DNA of 64,000 nucleotides from Bolinopsis microptera (taxonomy: Eukaryota > Ctenophora > Tentaculata > Lobata > Bolinopsidae). Below, in pieces: positions 46,460-59,104 of this stretch. The stretch is from positions 2,747,375-2,811,374 of the forward strand of contig NC_087072.1 of assembly GCF_026151205.1 (NCBI RefSeq), read 5' to 3'. The notes below the pieces were generated by a model. It made no database searches and was not told the DNA's origin. It saw only the letters and a list, made by a program, of their open reading frames with translations. How positions within the stretch are numbered: the stretch's first letter is position 1; each line of letters starts with the position of its first letter. Position numbers and translations under genes: made by a program.

Positions 46460-48500
46460 CTATAAGGAGCTCAAATATCTGTGATTGCGAAATAATGGAG
46501 TTCTGAAAATCAGGGTAAAGTACAGTTAAACCTCAATTAGGGCCTCCGTGATACCGAGCCTATCTTCCTTAACCAAAGTGTTGGTTTTAGGAGCGAATCA
46601 GCGTTATCTATAGTCACGTAGATGTAGTCACGTACGGACTACCTCTACGGAATACCTCTATTTACCCTGCCCCTCCATCTACTGTAGATTTCTAACTAGT
46701 ATGCTGTAGGATTGCTCAATGCTCACTTCATACATATTGCAAGTACTGTACTGAACGATGTTTCTGGACGAAAAAAGCGTTATATTGCGTCTTAATATAA
46801 TGAATGTGCAAATGGATGAATAAATTAATTAATACAAAGAATAGATTTAATACATGAATAAAAATTATATATATTTATGCAATTTATGGCATAAATGAAT
46901 ATCTTGTTTCCCTTTGCCGCAATATTAAAGTAGCTTCTGCTATAACACTTGAGGAAACGCACGTGCCATTCCTGCGATATCTCCTGCAATATCTCGGGTA
47001 AACACCGTAAAAGCGACGGCAAGCATTGTCATAGCAACGTTTACACTTTACATATTCCATCATATGCATTATTTTTACTTATTGTAATGTCCAGTATTAA
47101 AAAGATAATTCCCACTGTTACAAGCACTATTGGTCCACAGAAATAAGTCTGTTGATGTATCTGATTTTAGAAACGAATGGAGACGGCCCTAAGTGAGTGA
47201 TACATTCAACAAAGCACGTGTCACTAAGCACGTGTCACTAAGCTGTGGTACTGAGGTGTGACTCGAGTGTCATAAGACAAATGCAGAAGATTCCTCAATA
47301 CTGCACCTCTACGAGATTCGAACATTAACACTTTGACCTCGAATAAAAACTGAGCCTCCTGATACGATACTGTACGATATATATATAATATATATATATA
47401 TATATAATTCCTTACTGCACCACGAGACAAACCCTTGGTTCTACTCTTGGTTCCACTCTTGGTTCTAGACCACGTGCAATGCTCCCCTCGTACAACTACT
47501 GCTAGACCCCAGCATCGCAAGCCCAAGCAGGTGCAGTGATAATCAAGAATGTGCACCTGACCATCTTATTGTAAAGGTATGTGTTTCAAAGTTCCAATGT
47601 TTCCATCAAAGTCACCGCTCCTGTTATTAATAAACAAGTTTCTTGATACCAAATTAATGATACGTACTGTACCAACTACAAAGTCAAGTTTAGAAACGTA
47701 CTCCTTGTTGGTAACCAGGGTTACCAGGGTTACCAGGTTGTTGGGATTAATTACAGATAATAAATTATGGTGAGGTACTCAAAGGGACAATGTGACGGCT
47801 AATTTTAGAGCTCCTATTAGACTGCGCCCCTGTCTGGAATTTACAAACGACAGGAAGCATACTTTACATGATATTATATATACTTTACCACGTTTTTAAC
47901 ATATATTACTAGATGAAAAGCTAAAATGCATGGAATTCACCGAATGTTTAGCGATGTGGAGGGGGATTATTTAGCGATGACTTAACTAAAATACATCAGC
48001 TCTCAATTCCAGCCAGACTTCTTGTCCTTAACATTACCACAAATAATTGGACGCCCCTGAAAACTGTTACCCCGATTGTCTTGCACCAATTTACACATAC
48101 ATTATTTTCAGCTCTGCAACATGAAGGTACAGGATATTCCGAGCTACAAACAAGAATTCCTAAATTGTACTAATTTTACGGAAATGAGTCTGCACATGTG
48201 TTCAGTGCAACGCTGCGCAATGCACACATAGTAGTCATACACACCCGATATTTATTGTTCTCCAGATACACCACATACCCCACAATATACAGGCACATTC
48301 ATGCACATCGTGACTCGACCATTCGTTTTCCTGTTTCACCTATAACAGTACTGTATAACTGTATAAGTACATTAAAACAATTGTACCGTGCTCGAGCACA
48401 CTTTTAGAACTATATATTTTATAAATACAACAGTGATATTGTGAGGGTACATTATTATACGTTTTGTAACAGAAATGTGAGACATTCGTCACTTATCTGA
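46460..48500. other. Non-coding stretch with a (TA)n tract
   Basis: (TA)n at about 47378-47406. Around 47700-47735 GGGTTACCA is repeated. No gene supported. Confidence 0.4.
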
Positions 48501-48704
48501 CAGATCCAATAGTTTAATGATAGATCGTAGTTGATTTTTCATCCCGCCCGGCGTCAAATACAAATGAAAATAATTCTTGGATGACGGTTATAAACACCCA
48601 AGAAGGGGCGCGCGTTGGTAATCATTTTCGTGGGATAGCCCGACAAAGTGAACTACTCCTCTATAAGCTGCGGTAAGGGTGTCTAAGGACCTTTTGTCCG
48701 CTTC

Positions 48705-48883
48705 AGGATTCCTGGTTCAGGGACAAATCAGCCGAAAGTGCTGATTTATACAAAGACCAGAAGAGCTATAACTTACCAATGACAAACAAGCCTCTGGAGA
48801 CAACAAGCCTGCATTACTACATTAGAATTTCGAAGCACAAAGTGCAATCATTTAAGCAGTTCCCTGTCATCGGTGTGTCTTAG
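48705..48883 (+). CDS. Possible terminal exon, unrecognised
   Basis: Behind a good acceptor (TTTTGTCCGCTTCAG) a phase-0 frame of 59 codons reads DSWFRDKSAESADLYKDQKS and continues to a TAG at 48881-48883. Another frame from the same acceptor also stays open for 25 codons and matches in phase a possible donor (CTGCG|GTAAGG) at 48671, so the reading frame is uncertain. No domain recognised. Confidence 0.3.
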
Positions 48884-49452
48884 ATAGTTTCTTTGTTTAA
48901 AGTTGACAAATAATGTAATAATAAAACTCAGGTTATTAAATTTAAACCCCTATTTCCGAATATATAGGAATACCATCAATAGAATCACCATTCCAAAAAA
49001 ATGCCACTAGACACATGCAACTTGCTTTCCTAGCAGTTACATTTCGTTGCAAAACTCACAATCAATTAAATGAATAATGTTTCACGAAACATGAACGAGC
49101 GTGAAATGCAATATAACAGCACAATGAAACAGCATGAAACTTTTAACAACAGCGAAGAGAACCAACTATGTGATTAGTCGGTGATGACGGAGAATCATAT
49201 CTCGTGTCAAGTGACAGTTCCTACTTATTATTTGCTAGAAACGAGCTGCCGTCGGTTGGCAATTCTTTTCCGATAAAATACTGATAGTCTATAGTGTTCA
49301 ACTGTCCTATCTCAATAAGTTTTATCCATAGAATGCAGTGAAAAGGTTATTGATAAGTAAGACAATTTTAATAAAAATAATGCTTTCTGTGCAAAAATAA
49401 AGTAGGTAATATTCCTAAGTAAATTCACAATCACGAGAACCAGCTAACAAAG

Positions 49453-49856
49453 CTAAGCCTGCTAAGCTAAGCCTGCTAAGCTAAGCCTGCTAAGCTAAGC
49501 CTGCTAAGCTAAGCCTGCTAAGCTAAGCCTGCTAAGCTAAGCCTGCTAAGCTAAGCCTGCTAAGCTAAGCCTGCTAAGCTAAGCCTGCTAAGCTAAGCCT
49601 GCTAAGCTAAGCCTGCTAAGCTAAGCCTGCTAAGCTAAGCCTGCTAAGCTAAGCCTGCTAAGCTAAGCCTGCTAAGCTAAGCCTGCTAAGCTAAGCCTGC
49701 TAAGCTAAGCCTGCTAAGCTAAGCCTGCTAAGCTAAGCCTGCTAAGCTAAGCCTGCTAAGCTAAGCCTGCTAAGCTAAGCCTGCTAAGCTAAGCCTGCTA
49801 AGCTAAGCCTGCTAAGCTAAGCCTGCTAAGCTAAGCCTGCTAAGCTAAGCTTAGCC
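49453..49856 (+). repeat. 14-bp minisatellite (GCTAAGCCTGCTAA)n, about 29 units
   Basis: Almost perfect array ending in an inverted AAGCTTAGCC. It lies 47 bp beyond the stop codon of the carboxypeptidase gene, so it probably falls in or next to that gene's 3' UTR. Confidence 0.97.
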
Positions 49857-49901
49857 TACTAAGCGTTATCTAAAACAGATACACAACACAGGCATTACAC
49901 A

Positions 49902-52900
49902 TTACATAGATCGCTTGCGTCTGCGGGCTTTTCTCCTTACTTGTGATGGGTTTTTAGCTATCAGGATAAAAGGCACCACCGTCGACTCGTTCTCCATCAC
50001 CTCAATATTCCTGAGAAGGTTAAATATTTCAATTCTTTGGAACTTGAGAACTGAGAAGACCAGAAAGTACAACAAAAATGTAGACTCAATTTCATGGCTT
50101 GCAGACAGAGAGATATAAACGGGTAGCAGGAAGCAGGTACCCCTCCCCTCCCCCGGGTAGCAGGTACCCCCCCCCCCCCCTCCCCCGTGTAGTAAATATC
50201 CCCCCGGCCCCGGGTCGCTGTACCTGCGGCTGAGAGGGTAGTAGCCGGGTTTAGACGCGGAGATGTTGTACGTTCCTTTTAGAAGTGGTCTCCAGAAATA
50301 CCCCTCCGGGTGCCTCACTTTGATGGTCTTACTTACCCCAGATACCGTTATAGTCACACCTGAGGGGCGCGGGTAAAGACAACAAATTACACAAATTATT
50401 TCATGCCGCTTTAATCCGTATTTGGACCGATCATATTATGTAGCAACAATTTACAATTTACTAGGGAATGATTTGAACCAACTAAAGCTAGGTACCTGAG
50501 AGACCCGCTATGTACTCTAGATTTGACTTCTGAAGTCGGCATATCAGACAATGAAAACAGGATTTTCGGTAAGATAAGGAGTTAGGCTCCGGGCTCGGGT
50601 AGAGCTAATTACCTGTCATAGGGCTTCCCTTGAAGTCTGTGACTCGACCCTTGATACCGTAGTTTGCGAGCTTGCTGAAGGCCAATATACTGTCGAAATT
50701 ATCCGACCAAACATTGCTGTATGTTGAGGCAGCGTCTGAGGATGTGGCAAATTTGAGATTTAAGTTAGAAGAGGGGTGGGTACAGCTGTCGGTATAACGA
50801 TATTAATAGTAATAATTAGAGTTATAACTATTAAATTATTTATCCTAGTGGGGTTGGCTGAAATATTATCATGCTCCTCATGGTATAATATCATGTTCTT
50901 CATTAACTTGAAACAAAATAATAAATATACATATATGTATGTTCTGTCTACAATAAAATGAGTGTCCTCTTAACTAAAAAACCGTTCTGATAATCAAAAC
51001 AGACTACTCTAACATTATTAGTATCAAAATGAAAATTTCTAGTAATCAATAATCAATATTGATGCTATTTTTATATGATGGATAATGGATTTGACGAACC
51101 GGTTGGGTATTTGCAACAACCCAGTTCAATAGTAACTTCAAAGCAGTCGTTGTAAAAGTAGTTCCAATCCTGCATTCCGTTGTAAACCTTGTACCACTTG
51201 TTCCCGTTGGTTATACCGTCCTTAAAATCGTCGTGACCGCACTGCGCCGAGGGTTTGTACATTTGTTTGTGATTAAGGGAGTACGTCTTGGCTGAAATGA
51301 AGGATAGACTGTTATTTGCTGATATCTGTACACAAAACGAACTTATCTCCATTATTTTAAACTGGTCAGCTGTTTGAGGAGCAGTTTGGGGTTATCATTG
51401 TGTCAAACTGTCCGTCAAGTACTGGCAGTTTTATTTCTGTTAAAATAATTGAGGATGAACCCAGAAAGGTGTTTAAAGGCGGCGAAACTTCAATATATCG
51501 GGGATATAACATGTCAAGGCAAGTGTTGATCGTTGTTCCAACGTTAGACCCAAATATGTGAACCTCTTTATTGAGTCTAGTGTAATTGTCTGTCAGTATA
51601 GTCAGGAGTTTGTCGGTGAGCCCGTGAGCTCGTGTCCCTGAGAAAAGTTAGTGGTAATTTTGTGCGGATTTGAAAGTATTAAACAGCATAGATATAGAGT
51701 GTTACCCAACCGTATAATTAACAAGCCATAATATTACCAATATGCTGGGTTACCAAGCCATACTTCTTACACCTTCAGTCACAGACTGTCTGCGACAAAG
51801 GTAATGGAGTTATATTTGTTATTAACGAAGCCGTAACTCAGCCACGTACCCTGGGGTATTCAAAACACATTTACTTGAGTGGAACTGGAGCTAATAAGCT
51901 TTTGGTAAAAGTTGTTGGTCACTGTTATAGAAATTTGGTTCTGTTGCAAAGCAGAGATCATTAATGATATTAACAAGCTAATTAGATGTTCTTGTATAAT
52001 TCTTGTATGATTAGACTTAATAAACTTATAAATCATTGAACTAGTTAGCATTTGGCAGAATATTGTTAATTGCAAATCATATTATGTTTAGGTTATTACG
52101 TCTTGGACAGTGCAATTTCTATTTCAAACAGACATTTAGTACTTTCAGAAGTCTAGGTTATAACTCTGAAGAATGATATGTTTCTTGAGAAGGGACAATT
52201 ATTGTACTGGGAGAAAGGTCTGAAGTGACGAGAGCTAAAATTAGAGCCGTTAATCAAACCTCTTCCGAGAATCGGTAAAATACGCAAAAACAATATCGCT
52301 AATTATAGAAACAATATCACGAATTATCATTTATGAAATTAAATTTCCGTGTGTTCAATGGCAAAGTTAGTCGGTAAGGGTTATCGAAAGTCTAGTTCAC
52401 AGGTCAAGTTGGGACGGAAATAATTATTCTCAAGAGAGTAATAATTGTTCTGAATTGCACGACTAATTAATGGCTTTTAAAAATACCAACCACTCACTAA
52501 TATGCAAAGAGGGAAAGCCAATGATTTAATTATTGGAATAATTAGCTTAACTTTGATTTAAGCTTTTTGGTATCTTCACTGTTTGTAGGCAGGACTTAAT
52601 TTCGTGACCTGCTAACATGATAAATACCTAAAAAATCATAAAGAAACGAACCCATGCTAATAAAGAGAGAGTCGTCGGGTGAAGCTGCATATATTCCAGA
52701 ATTAATGTCCGGTACTCCGTCCCAAGGATAGTTTGTTACCAGCGCTCCGTCGTGAAAACTGATGCCCATCACAGCGGGCACTTTCTTAGCCTGGATATAA
52801 GTGCCAGGTCAGAAGGGGCCCACATTCAGGAGGAGCCCTTGTCAGACTTTTAATGGCATTAAATGTCAGTAGCAAACTCTTTGATTGGACTTCAAAGAAA

Positions 52901-54215
52901 CGTTCTAAGTAAGTTAGAAGTGTTAAATATTTACGGCTAATCGGATTAAATGGTTATCATTTTTTGTACAATCGATTAAAATGCAATATATCTACAATCT
53001 AGAGACTAACGTAATCCTTAATCATTTGCGTTTCCTCGGCAGGTCTTGACACGTACGCCACTAAACCAATGCGATGGGAAGTCCCTGTTCATATCGGTAC
53101 CATCACTCGTGTATCTGAAAATTTACAGAGAGTAATTTTTCAGGTATCCCTGATATAAATTGACAAGGAAAATGAGAATAACACTTGAAGGTGAATACAC
53201 AGAAGAATTAACAACAAAACTGGTTGCTGGAGAGGAAGCTTAAACAGGAAACAGTAAGTAAACCTACCTGCCCCTAACACCGGAACAACTCGGATAGGCT
53301 TCATCAAAACCGTCAGGGTTAATGGTTGGGATCAGATGAAAGACAGTAGCGTCCAAAATATCCCTCACATCTTGATCAGAGTCATATTGTGTTGACAAGA
53401 AGTAAGCTAGCTTCATAAGTAAACCTCGGCCACGTATTTCATTACCATGCATGTTTGCGACATACTGAAAATTGGGTTTTAATAACAAAAATGTTTTGCC
53501 TCAACAAATTTGTCTGCAGCAAATGTTAATTTTGTATCTTAATCTATTATTTAATCGGAATTTTAGATCTCGGAAATATCAAACCGTACTTCAGACCCAT
53601 ACCAGTTGATTTTGTGACACTAATGAAATTTCTTGAAAAACATATTTTTAGCAAAATAAATTTAATATTCTAAAAACTTGCCTTAACACTAGGCTTGTTG
53701 GCTGTCTGCCAAGAAGATACGTCACTTGTAATCGTTATCTCATGCATTTCATTTTCCCCCGGTGTCTTTCCAAGAGATGAGATCTTCACTAAGTTGGGAT
53801 ACTGAGGATACATAATGCAAATTATTGTATGAAACAGTAAATCAAGCTAATAATGCTCCAAATTTGTCAGAGTCTCTTTTAATAAAATCGTCTTCGAAAC
53901 AGAGCAAGACAATCCAAGAACGTTACTTAGCAGAAATGGACATGTCTTTAATTACTTTCATTGCTAATGGTTAATTACTACACACGTGAATTTACCAATT
54001 ATCATGGATTAAATATAATAAATAATAATAATAAATAACAAAATAAAGATTTCTTTAAAACTTACATCTTTTTGCAGGTCAGAAAAACTACTGCCAATGA
54101 AATCATTGTCAAAGTAGTTATTCAGGCCAGGGTATTCTTCAGCAGGATCCCAAAACTCGAAAGCATTGCTCCTGACGACAGCAAGAAAAACTAGGGCAGC
54201 AGTAATCAGTGTCAT
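49902..54215 (-). CDS. M14B metallocarboxypeptidase (CPE/CPD/CPN type), nine exons, one frame break
   Basis: Exons 54215-54066, 53801-53682, 53464-53268, 53114-53011, 52790-52628, 51291-51100, 50735-50613, 50359-50224, 50010-49902; all phases agree except in exon 4. About 430 residues, normal for the family. Signal peptide MTLITAALVFLAVVRSNA. Zinc ligands HGNE (exon 3) and the His of SFHDG (exon 5); substrate-binding GTDMNRDFP (exon 4); GMQDWNY and catalytic Glu in VTIELGCCKYP (exon 6). Exons 7-9 form the transthyretin-like domain (IKGRVTD, GTYNISASKPGYYPLS); a basic tail RRKARRRKRSM follows. It removes C-terminal Lys/Arg from secreted peptides. Exon 2 ends in a GC donor (AAG|GCAAGT). In exon 4, near 53080, the DFP frame and the downstream RPAEETQ frame differ by one surplus base (or two missing). 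Confidence 0.88.
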
Positions 54216-54632
54216 AACATGTCCCTATTATAACCTATAAAGTGCTATAATGACTTTACGCACTTTATCTGCAGTTGTATCAGCCTCTCCCTATGTAGAA
54301 AATAGAAAAATTAGTGATTTTAAGAAAATGGTGTATGAAATGATCATTTACAGTTTTACATAGTGAAACTAAAATATAGTAGTGATGTTGCCACAATTTC
54401 GTGATGGTCTCATACCATACAATACTCTCTAAAATTATCCTGGCTAAATTGCATAGAATGCAAAATTTCATAAGGCATTATGACCCATTCCATCTGAGAG
54501 ACCCTAAAACAATCATAAACATAACAGGCACAACCAATCTAAAAACGGGCTATTCACAAATCATATTGTTAAGATTGATGTACAGAGTTTTTAAAAAAGG
54601 TGATATTTCGTTATGTATCTCTTACGCAACAC

Positions 54633-54919
54633 CAGTGGCATAACGAAGGGCTCCGCTGACCCCGCTGTGCGGGGGGCACCACCTTAGGGGGGCGCAAAAT
54701 CGTCGTTTGAATGTGGGACACTTTTGAAAAACTTAACTGAGGTACTAGCAAAACTGCACGTTTTGCTCTAGAAACACGCTTTTTTAGAGATTTTTACCGG
54801 TGTATCCTCTAAAATCACCTAGTTTGTTCAATTTTAGGGAGTGGCATCAAAAGGGGAGGGGGCGCCAACAGGGGGGCGCATTTTCGGCGGGGGCGCCAAC
54901 AGGCAACGTTACGCCACTG
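54633..54919. mobile_element. hAT-type MITE with 8-bp duplication
   Basis: CAGTGGCATAACG and CGTTACGCCACTG ends; CGCAACAC flanks at 54625-54632 and 54920-54927. The interior has the GCTGTGCGGGG and GGGGCGCCAACAGG blocks seen in the copy at 20575. Confidence 0.93.
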
Positions 54920-54927
54920 CGCAACAC

Positions 54928-56570
54928 CCAGCATGCTCTAGAATAGGTCCTGATCCGAAGTGCACACAACTTTACACGCTGGATATAGACTTCAAAATCC
55001 ACTGGAATCTAGTCCATGATCAAAGTTAGAATTAAACACTGTACTCTAAAGTCGAAGTCCAAGAATGAAAATCTACTAGTGACATTCTTTGCCTAAAAAA
55101 ATCAAATCAAATAATTGACACAATAAGCTGACGTACATTGTCTTACATACAAAGTCAATATATACTAAATATGGCTAAATTTGAGCGGCGAGGACCCCGT
55201 AAACTTAGTGAGCATCCAGGCTTAAATATACAATATAGAACTATTCTTTACATCGACCTGTGTACCCTTAATATAAGATATAAAAGGTTCAAGATATTTT
55301 GTATCTGTTCTTGGTAGGAGCCTGTGGTTATGATTAGGATGACAACTATTAGATAGAGCATTGAAGCCCTGTGCTTACCCAGGTAAAATATTTATAAGCG
55401 GAAAAAGTATTTGTCCTCAGATTATTCCCATCTAAAATATTCATTGAACCACTTGAAATTCACACATGGCCTTGCAGCTTTAAGTCTAAACTTTATATAT
55501 CAACAAAATTCCTTTTTATACCTCTTGTCTCCCCGGAAAGAAATCACTGTAGTTTTAAGGATTTCGAATCAAGACACTTCATTATAGTGAAACAAATTTT
55601 TAGTGAAACAAATTTAAAATTTTATCCTTTATTTTACAATCATAATATAATAATATTTATTAGCCTCCGTTTTGAAAGTTTTAAATTTTAATATATTCAC
55701 ATTTCTATTTAAAATTCAATTTAATGTATAAATCAATAACTGGCCGCCAATGCCGCGCATTCTTGAAAACAGGATTAAATTGTTTATGATTATACGACAA
55801 ATAGAAATAAATTTAAAACAATCCGTGGTTTTTTAAAAATAAATTATAATCTTACCTAAATCCAAAGCCAGCTTTGTAAAATTTACTATTAGATCATAAT
55901 ATATCGTCAATTCTAAATATTTACAATGCAACATTTCATTAATCTACATACAAGCGTACTCCAGCCCCTGCACGCATCCGTTCTTATGCGGCGCGGCTCA
56001 AGCCGCGCACGCACGTATTATTTTATACTTTTTGCTTTCTAATAAATATCGTGTCAATGTGTACGTCTAAATGTTCATGTTTTGTGTAAACCGAATCCAA
56101 TTGAGATTAGTGACAAGGATAAGGACCCAAGTGCCTGTACGGCTTTTTCGGACCCCTGTGGACCACTACTCTTGAAATCGCTCTACAACTAGTGAACATT
56201 TATAACTGTTATATAATATATAACGTCATTTGACAATTATTATCATTAATCTACAATCTAACTGTCTTGCTGAGGGGGAGGAGTAAACGCTTCACAAACT
56301 AAGATACTTACAACATACAAAATTTAAAACTATCAACACGGTTATAGTTAATATCAAGGGCCAATTTGGTATACCTCTATTTCGTTGTAATATCTAGTAT
56401 ATCTTCACATCTTAATACTATAATTCAATACAGTAGGATACATGTTTCGAGAAAGAAAGGTTGGTCCGATTATTAACAAAAGTAAACAAAAGTCCATCAG
56501 GGACTCCACGGAGTCGAAAAAGATACACGGCTGCTGTCTGGTGCTGCTAGGCATTTATTGATCAAGATTA
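54928..56570. other. Non-coding stretch
   Basis: Very AT-rich. No exon, RNA or bounded element recognised. Confidence 0.4.
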
Positions 56571-57427
56571 GTAGAGGCTCTTACGGGCAAAAAGACGTGT
56601 TTTCTGCTACGAGTTTAGAGACCTAACCGCTAATTGGACACAATAGTATGATGTCTAAGGATCGATAATATGTTAAGAAGTATAAATTTGGCCTTATTAG
56701 TCACGTGCTATACCAATGCGCGTTTTAAACTTTGACAGTCTATTACTCTAAGGCAAATAAAGTAATTATATTCATATTTTGTCAGCAATAAGATCACATT
56801 ATTTTCTATTTGGTGTGAAAATATGAGCTAGAACGGACATAATCTCGCTGAGTTATAGCTGTTTGAAATTTATGATGAACGCGCGGGTGCCAATTGATAA
56901 CAACTAAATGCTTTTGCGCGTAGTGCGCGTCGAAAATTTGGCAAAAACGCTTGCGGAGTGACAATATTCAAACTTCGATAAAGTATATGAAGTGGGTACT
57001 TCTCGGAAAGGAAAAATTTAGGCAAACACGATGTGACTATTTTTGGGTTGATTTAATACAACTGCAAAAAATTATTCAAACTTCAAGCAAAAAAGTCAAA
57101 ATTTTTACCACTTTTTTGGGTTTTTGCCTGCACTAAAATAGAGGGATTTTTAAAATTTTTTAACCATCTTGTGCGGCTGTCTTTTAGCTACCTTCATGCA
57201 AATTTTGCCGACATGCCAACAAAATTAACTTGCTCAAATTAACAAAAAACATGCTTTTTTGGCCTATTTTTGGCCCCAAAATCGGTTTTTTGCAATTTTA
57301 ACGGTGCTAACTCAGTCCAATCATTTTGAAACTATTTTTAATCGATTCTACGGTCAAAAATACGTCTAGTAAGGTGTATCTGGGGTCCCTAGCGTATCAA
57401 GCAGACAATGCCCGTAAGAGCCTCTAC
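56571..57427. mobile_element. Non-autonomous element with 19-bp TIRs and TA flanks
   Basis: GTAGAGGCTCTTACGGGCA at the left and TGCCCGTAAGAGCCTCTAC at the right are exact inverted repeats; TA flanks both. About 860 bp of interior with no long coding frame. Fits a Tc1/mariner-type derivative. Confidence 0.82.
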
Positions 57428-57599
57428 TAAATGTTTTATTGTATTGGTTTTTTATGATTCTATTGTTCGTGACTAATCAAGTTCTAAGTGGGGGTATAAA
57501 GTGCTGCTTAAGATACTTCGTCATCTCATGTCCAGTATAATGAATAAGATAGTAAACAATATATATATATATAAAATATATATTTATACGTCTTTAGAA

Positions 57600-57672
57600 G
57601 ACTGTCTTTTGAATTCTGTCTTTTGAATTTTGTCTTTTGAAGTCTGTCTTTTGAATTCTGTCTTTTAAATTC
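57600..57672 (+). repeat. Short tandem repeat GTCTTTTGAATTCT
   Basis: About five variable units of 14-16 bp. Confidence 0.85.
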
Positions 57673-57967
57673 TAATAGTGTATTTTGAAGTTGGAGCTGT
57701 ATACTTGATCTGTAAATGAAGCAACTATTTAAATACTTGAGAGTAATCATTTTTTACATGCCTTCCGATCAATACCAATAACTTGCTTAAAATATAAATC
57801 CGATTTGCAGGCACGAAGTCTCTGATGATCGATCATTTGACTACAAAGTCTAAATTATAGTTTTAAATGGCAGTGATTGCTTTCAATATAAAATACAGTT
57901 AATTTGAATTTAAATATTTTATCATCTTGGAGCTGGAGAGCGTCCAGAGGCGGTTTACCCGTCTGAT

Positions 57968-58087
57968 TTGACCATTGTTAATAATCTGGCCCGGCGCGCG
58001 CTACTTCGTAGCACTTGCCGTCGGGCATTTCGAGAAGAAAGCGGCGCGCGCTACTTCGAAGAAATTTAGACGAGTAACATCCGTCAA
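57968..58087 (+). mobile_element. Family A element with 9-bp duplication, inside the LINE
   Basis: TTGACCATTGTTAATAATC to CATCCGTCAA; CCGTCTGAT at 57959-57967 and 58088-58096. Removing the element and one duplicate restores the FTRLIHEVG coding frame, an independent check on the ends. Confidence 0.96.
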
Positions 58088-58273
58088 CCGTCTGATTCAC
58101 GAGGTGGGTACTCTTCCATACAGTCGTCGACTGGAAATCCTCAATTTAACAACGCTGGCAGAGCGGCGAATTCGTGGGGACCTCATTGAATCTTTTAAAA
58201 TGATAAGTGGTTTGGCCAATTACGGAGCTGGTTTGTTCAGTATGAGCAGATCTGGTCTTAATGTGGTATCAAA

Positions 58274-58536
58274 TTGACCATTGTTAATGGTCTGGCCCGG
58301 CGCGCGCTACTTCGTAGCACTCGCCATCGGGCTTAATTGACGATGTCAATTCATGGCAGCTCGGCGCGGCACAGTAGCGCATCTCGCCGATCTAGCCGAT
58401 CGCTGCGAGAAGCCTTATTGAGTGCGCGCCGGCGCGGTACAGTAACGCATCGCGCTACAACCATCGGGCCAACATTTCGAGAAGAAAGCGCGGCAAGCGC
58501 TACTTCGAAGAAATTTAGACTAGTAACATCCGTCAA
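58274..58536 (+). mobile_element. Family A element carrying a nested family B element
   Basis: TTGACCATTGTTAATGG to AACATCCGTCAA; GTATCAAA at 58266-58273 and 58537-58544. A family B element interrupts it at 58333-58460. Confidence 0.95.
58333..58460 (+). mobile_element. Family B element nested in family A
   Basis: TTAATTGACGATGTCAA to GCATCGCGCTACAA. CCATCGGGC, part of family A, is duplicated at 58324-58332 and 58461-58469. This gives 9 bp with no ambiguity, since the uninterrupted family A sequence is known from other copies. Confidence 0.97.
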
Positions 58537-58776
58537 GTATCAAACAGTAAATGCAGTAAAAGTAGCAGTAAAATGAAGAAAGTCCACAGTTCTTTTCTTC
58601 CGGAGAAGGTGAGACAATATTGAAACAAACTCCAGCTCCCCTCGGATGTCAAGAATTGTGGGACTGTGTTAAGTTTTAAAATAAGATTAGAGGCTTTCAA
58701 AAAAGAAACTAATTTAAACAGATCTGTAAATGATAGTCATTTTTAGTATGTTTCAGACAAAGTATTAGGAAAGATT

Positions 58777-58856
58777 TTGACCATTGTTAATGATCTGGCC
58801 CGGCGCGCGCTACTTGATCGTAGCTCTTGCCATCGGGCCATTTCTAGAAGAAAGTG
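58777..58856 (+). mobile_element. Family A element, 3'-truncated
   Basis: Starts TTGACCATTGTTAATG and breaks off after TTTCTAGAAGAAAG; it is followed by AT-rich DNA. Confidence 0.85.
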
Positions 58857-58887
58857 TTAGAATCTTAATTCTATTTGTAGCTTGTTT

Positions 58888-59012
58888 TTGACGGATGTTA
58901 CTCGTCTAAATTTCTTCGAAGTAGCACGCGCCGCTTTCTTCTCGAAATGTTAGGCCCGACGGCACGAGCTACGAAGTAGCGCGCGCCGGGCCAGATCATT
59001 AACAATGGTCAA
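58888..59012 (-). mobile_element. Family A element, inverted, 8-bp duplication
   Basis: TTGACGGATGTTACTCG to CATTAACAATGGTCAA on the plus strand; GCTTGTTT at 58880-58887 and 59013-59020. Confidence 0.94.
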
Positions 59013-59104
59013 GCTTGTTTTTGTACTTCATATTACTAACCTTGTATCTCACTTTAGCAAAGGTTTAGTTCCAGTGATTGTATATACAGTGTTGGGGTAA
59101 AGGG

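Larger units (their letters stand above)
57925..58745 (+). pseudogene. LINE reverse-transcriptase 3' end, interrupted by nested elements
   Basis: With the insertions set aside, the plus strand reads ESVQRRFTRLIHEVG, then YSRRLEILNLTTLAERR, RGDLIESFKMISG, and further on FLPEKVR, a LPSDVKNCGTV block and FKIRLEAFKK. This is the standard C-terminal region of CR1/Jockey-type LINE reverse transcriptases (QRR-x-T, YxxRLExLxLxxLxxRR, GDLIExxK, VxxFK). The coding frame is cut by a family A element at 57968-58087 and by a second at 58274-58536 that itself holds a family B element. In-frame stops occur after the second insertion. Confidence 0.8.

Noticed and set aside
47300-47345. tRNA-like T-arm (GTTCGAATC on the minus strand)
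   Set aside because: No matching acceptor stem, D-arm or A-box could be placed upstream; likely chance.
48705-48780. Antibody-like string in one reading of the possible exon
   Set aside because: A few residues resemble a variable-domain framework, but there are no conserved Cys or Trp positions and the frame stops at once.
54401-54643. 80-codon frame with a LINE-like KLHRMQNF block
   Set aside because: Only one weak motif; insufficient to call a retroelement remnant.
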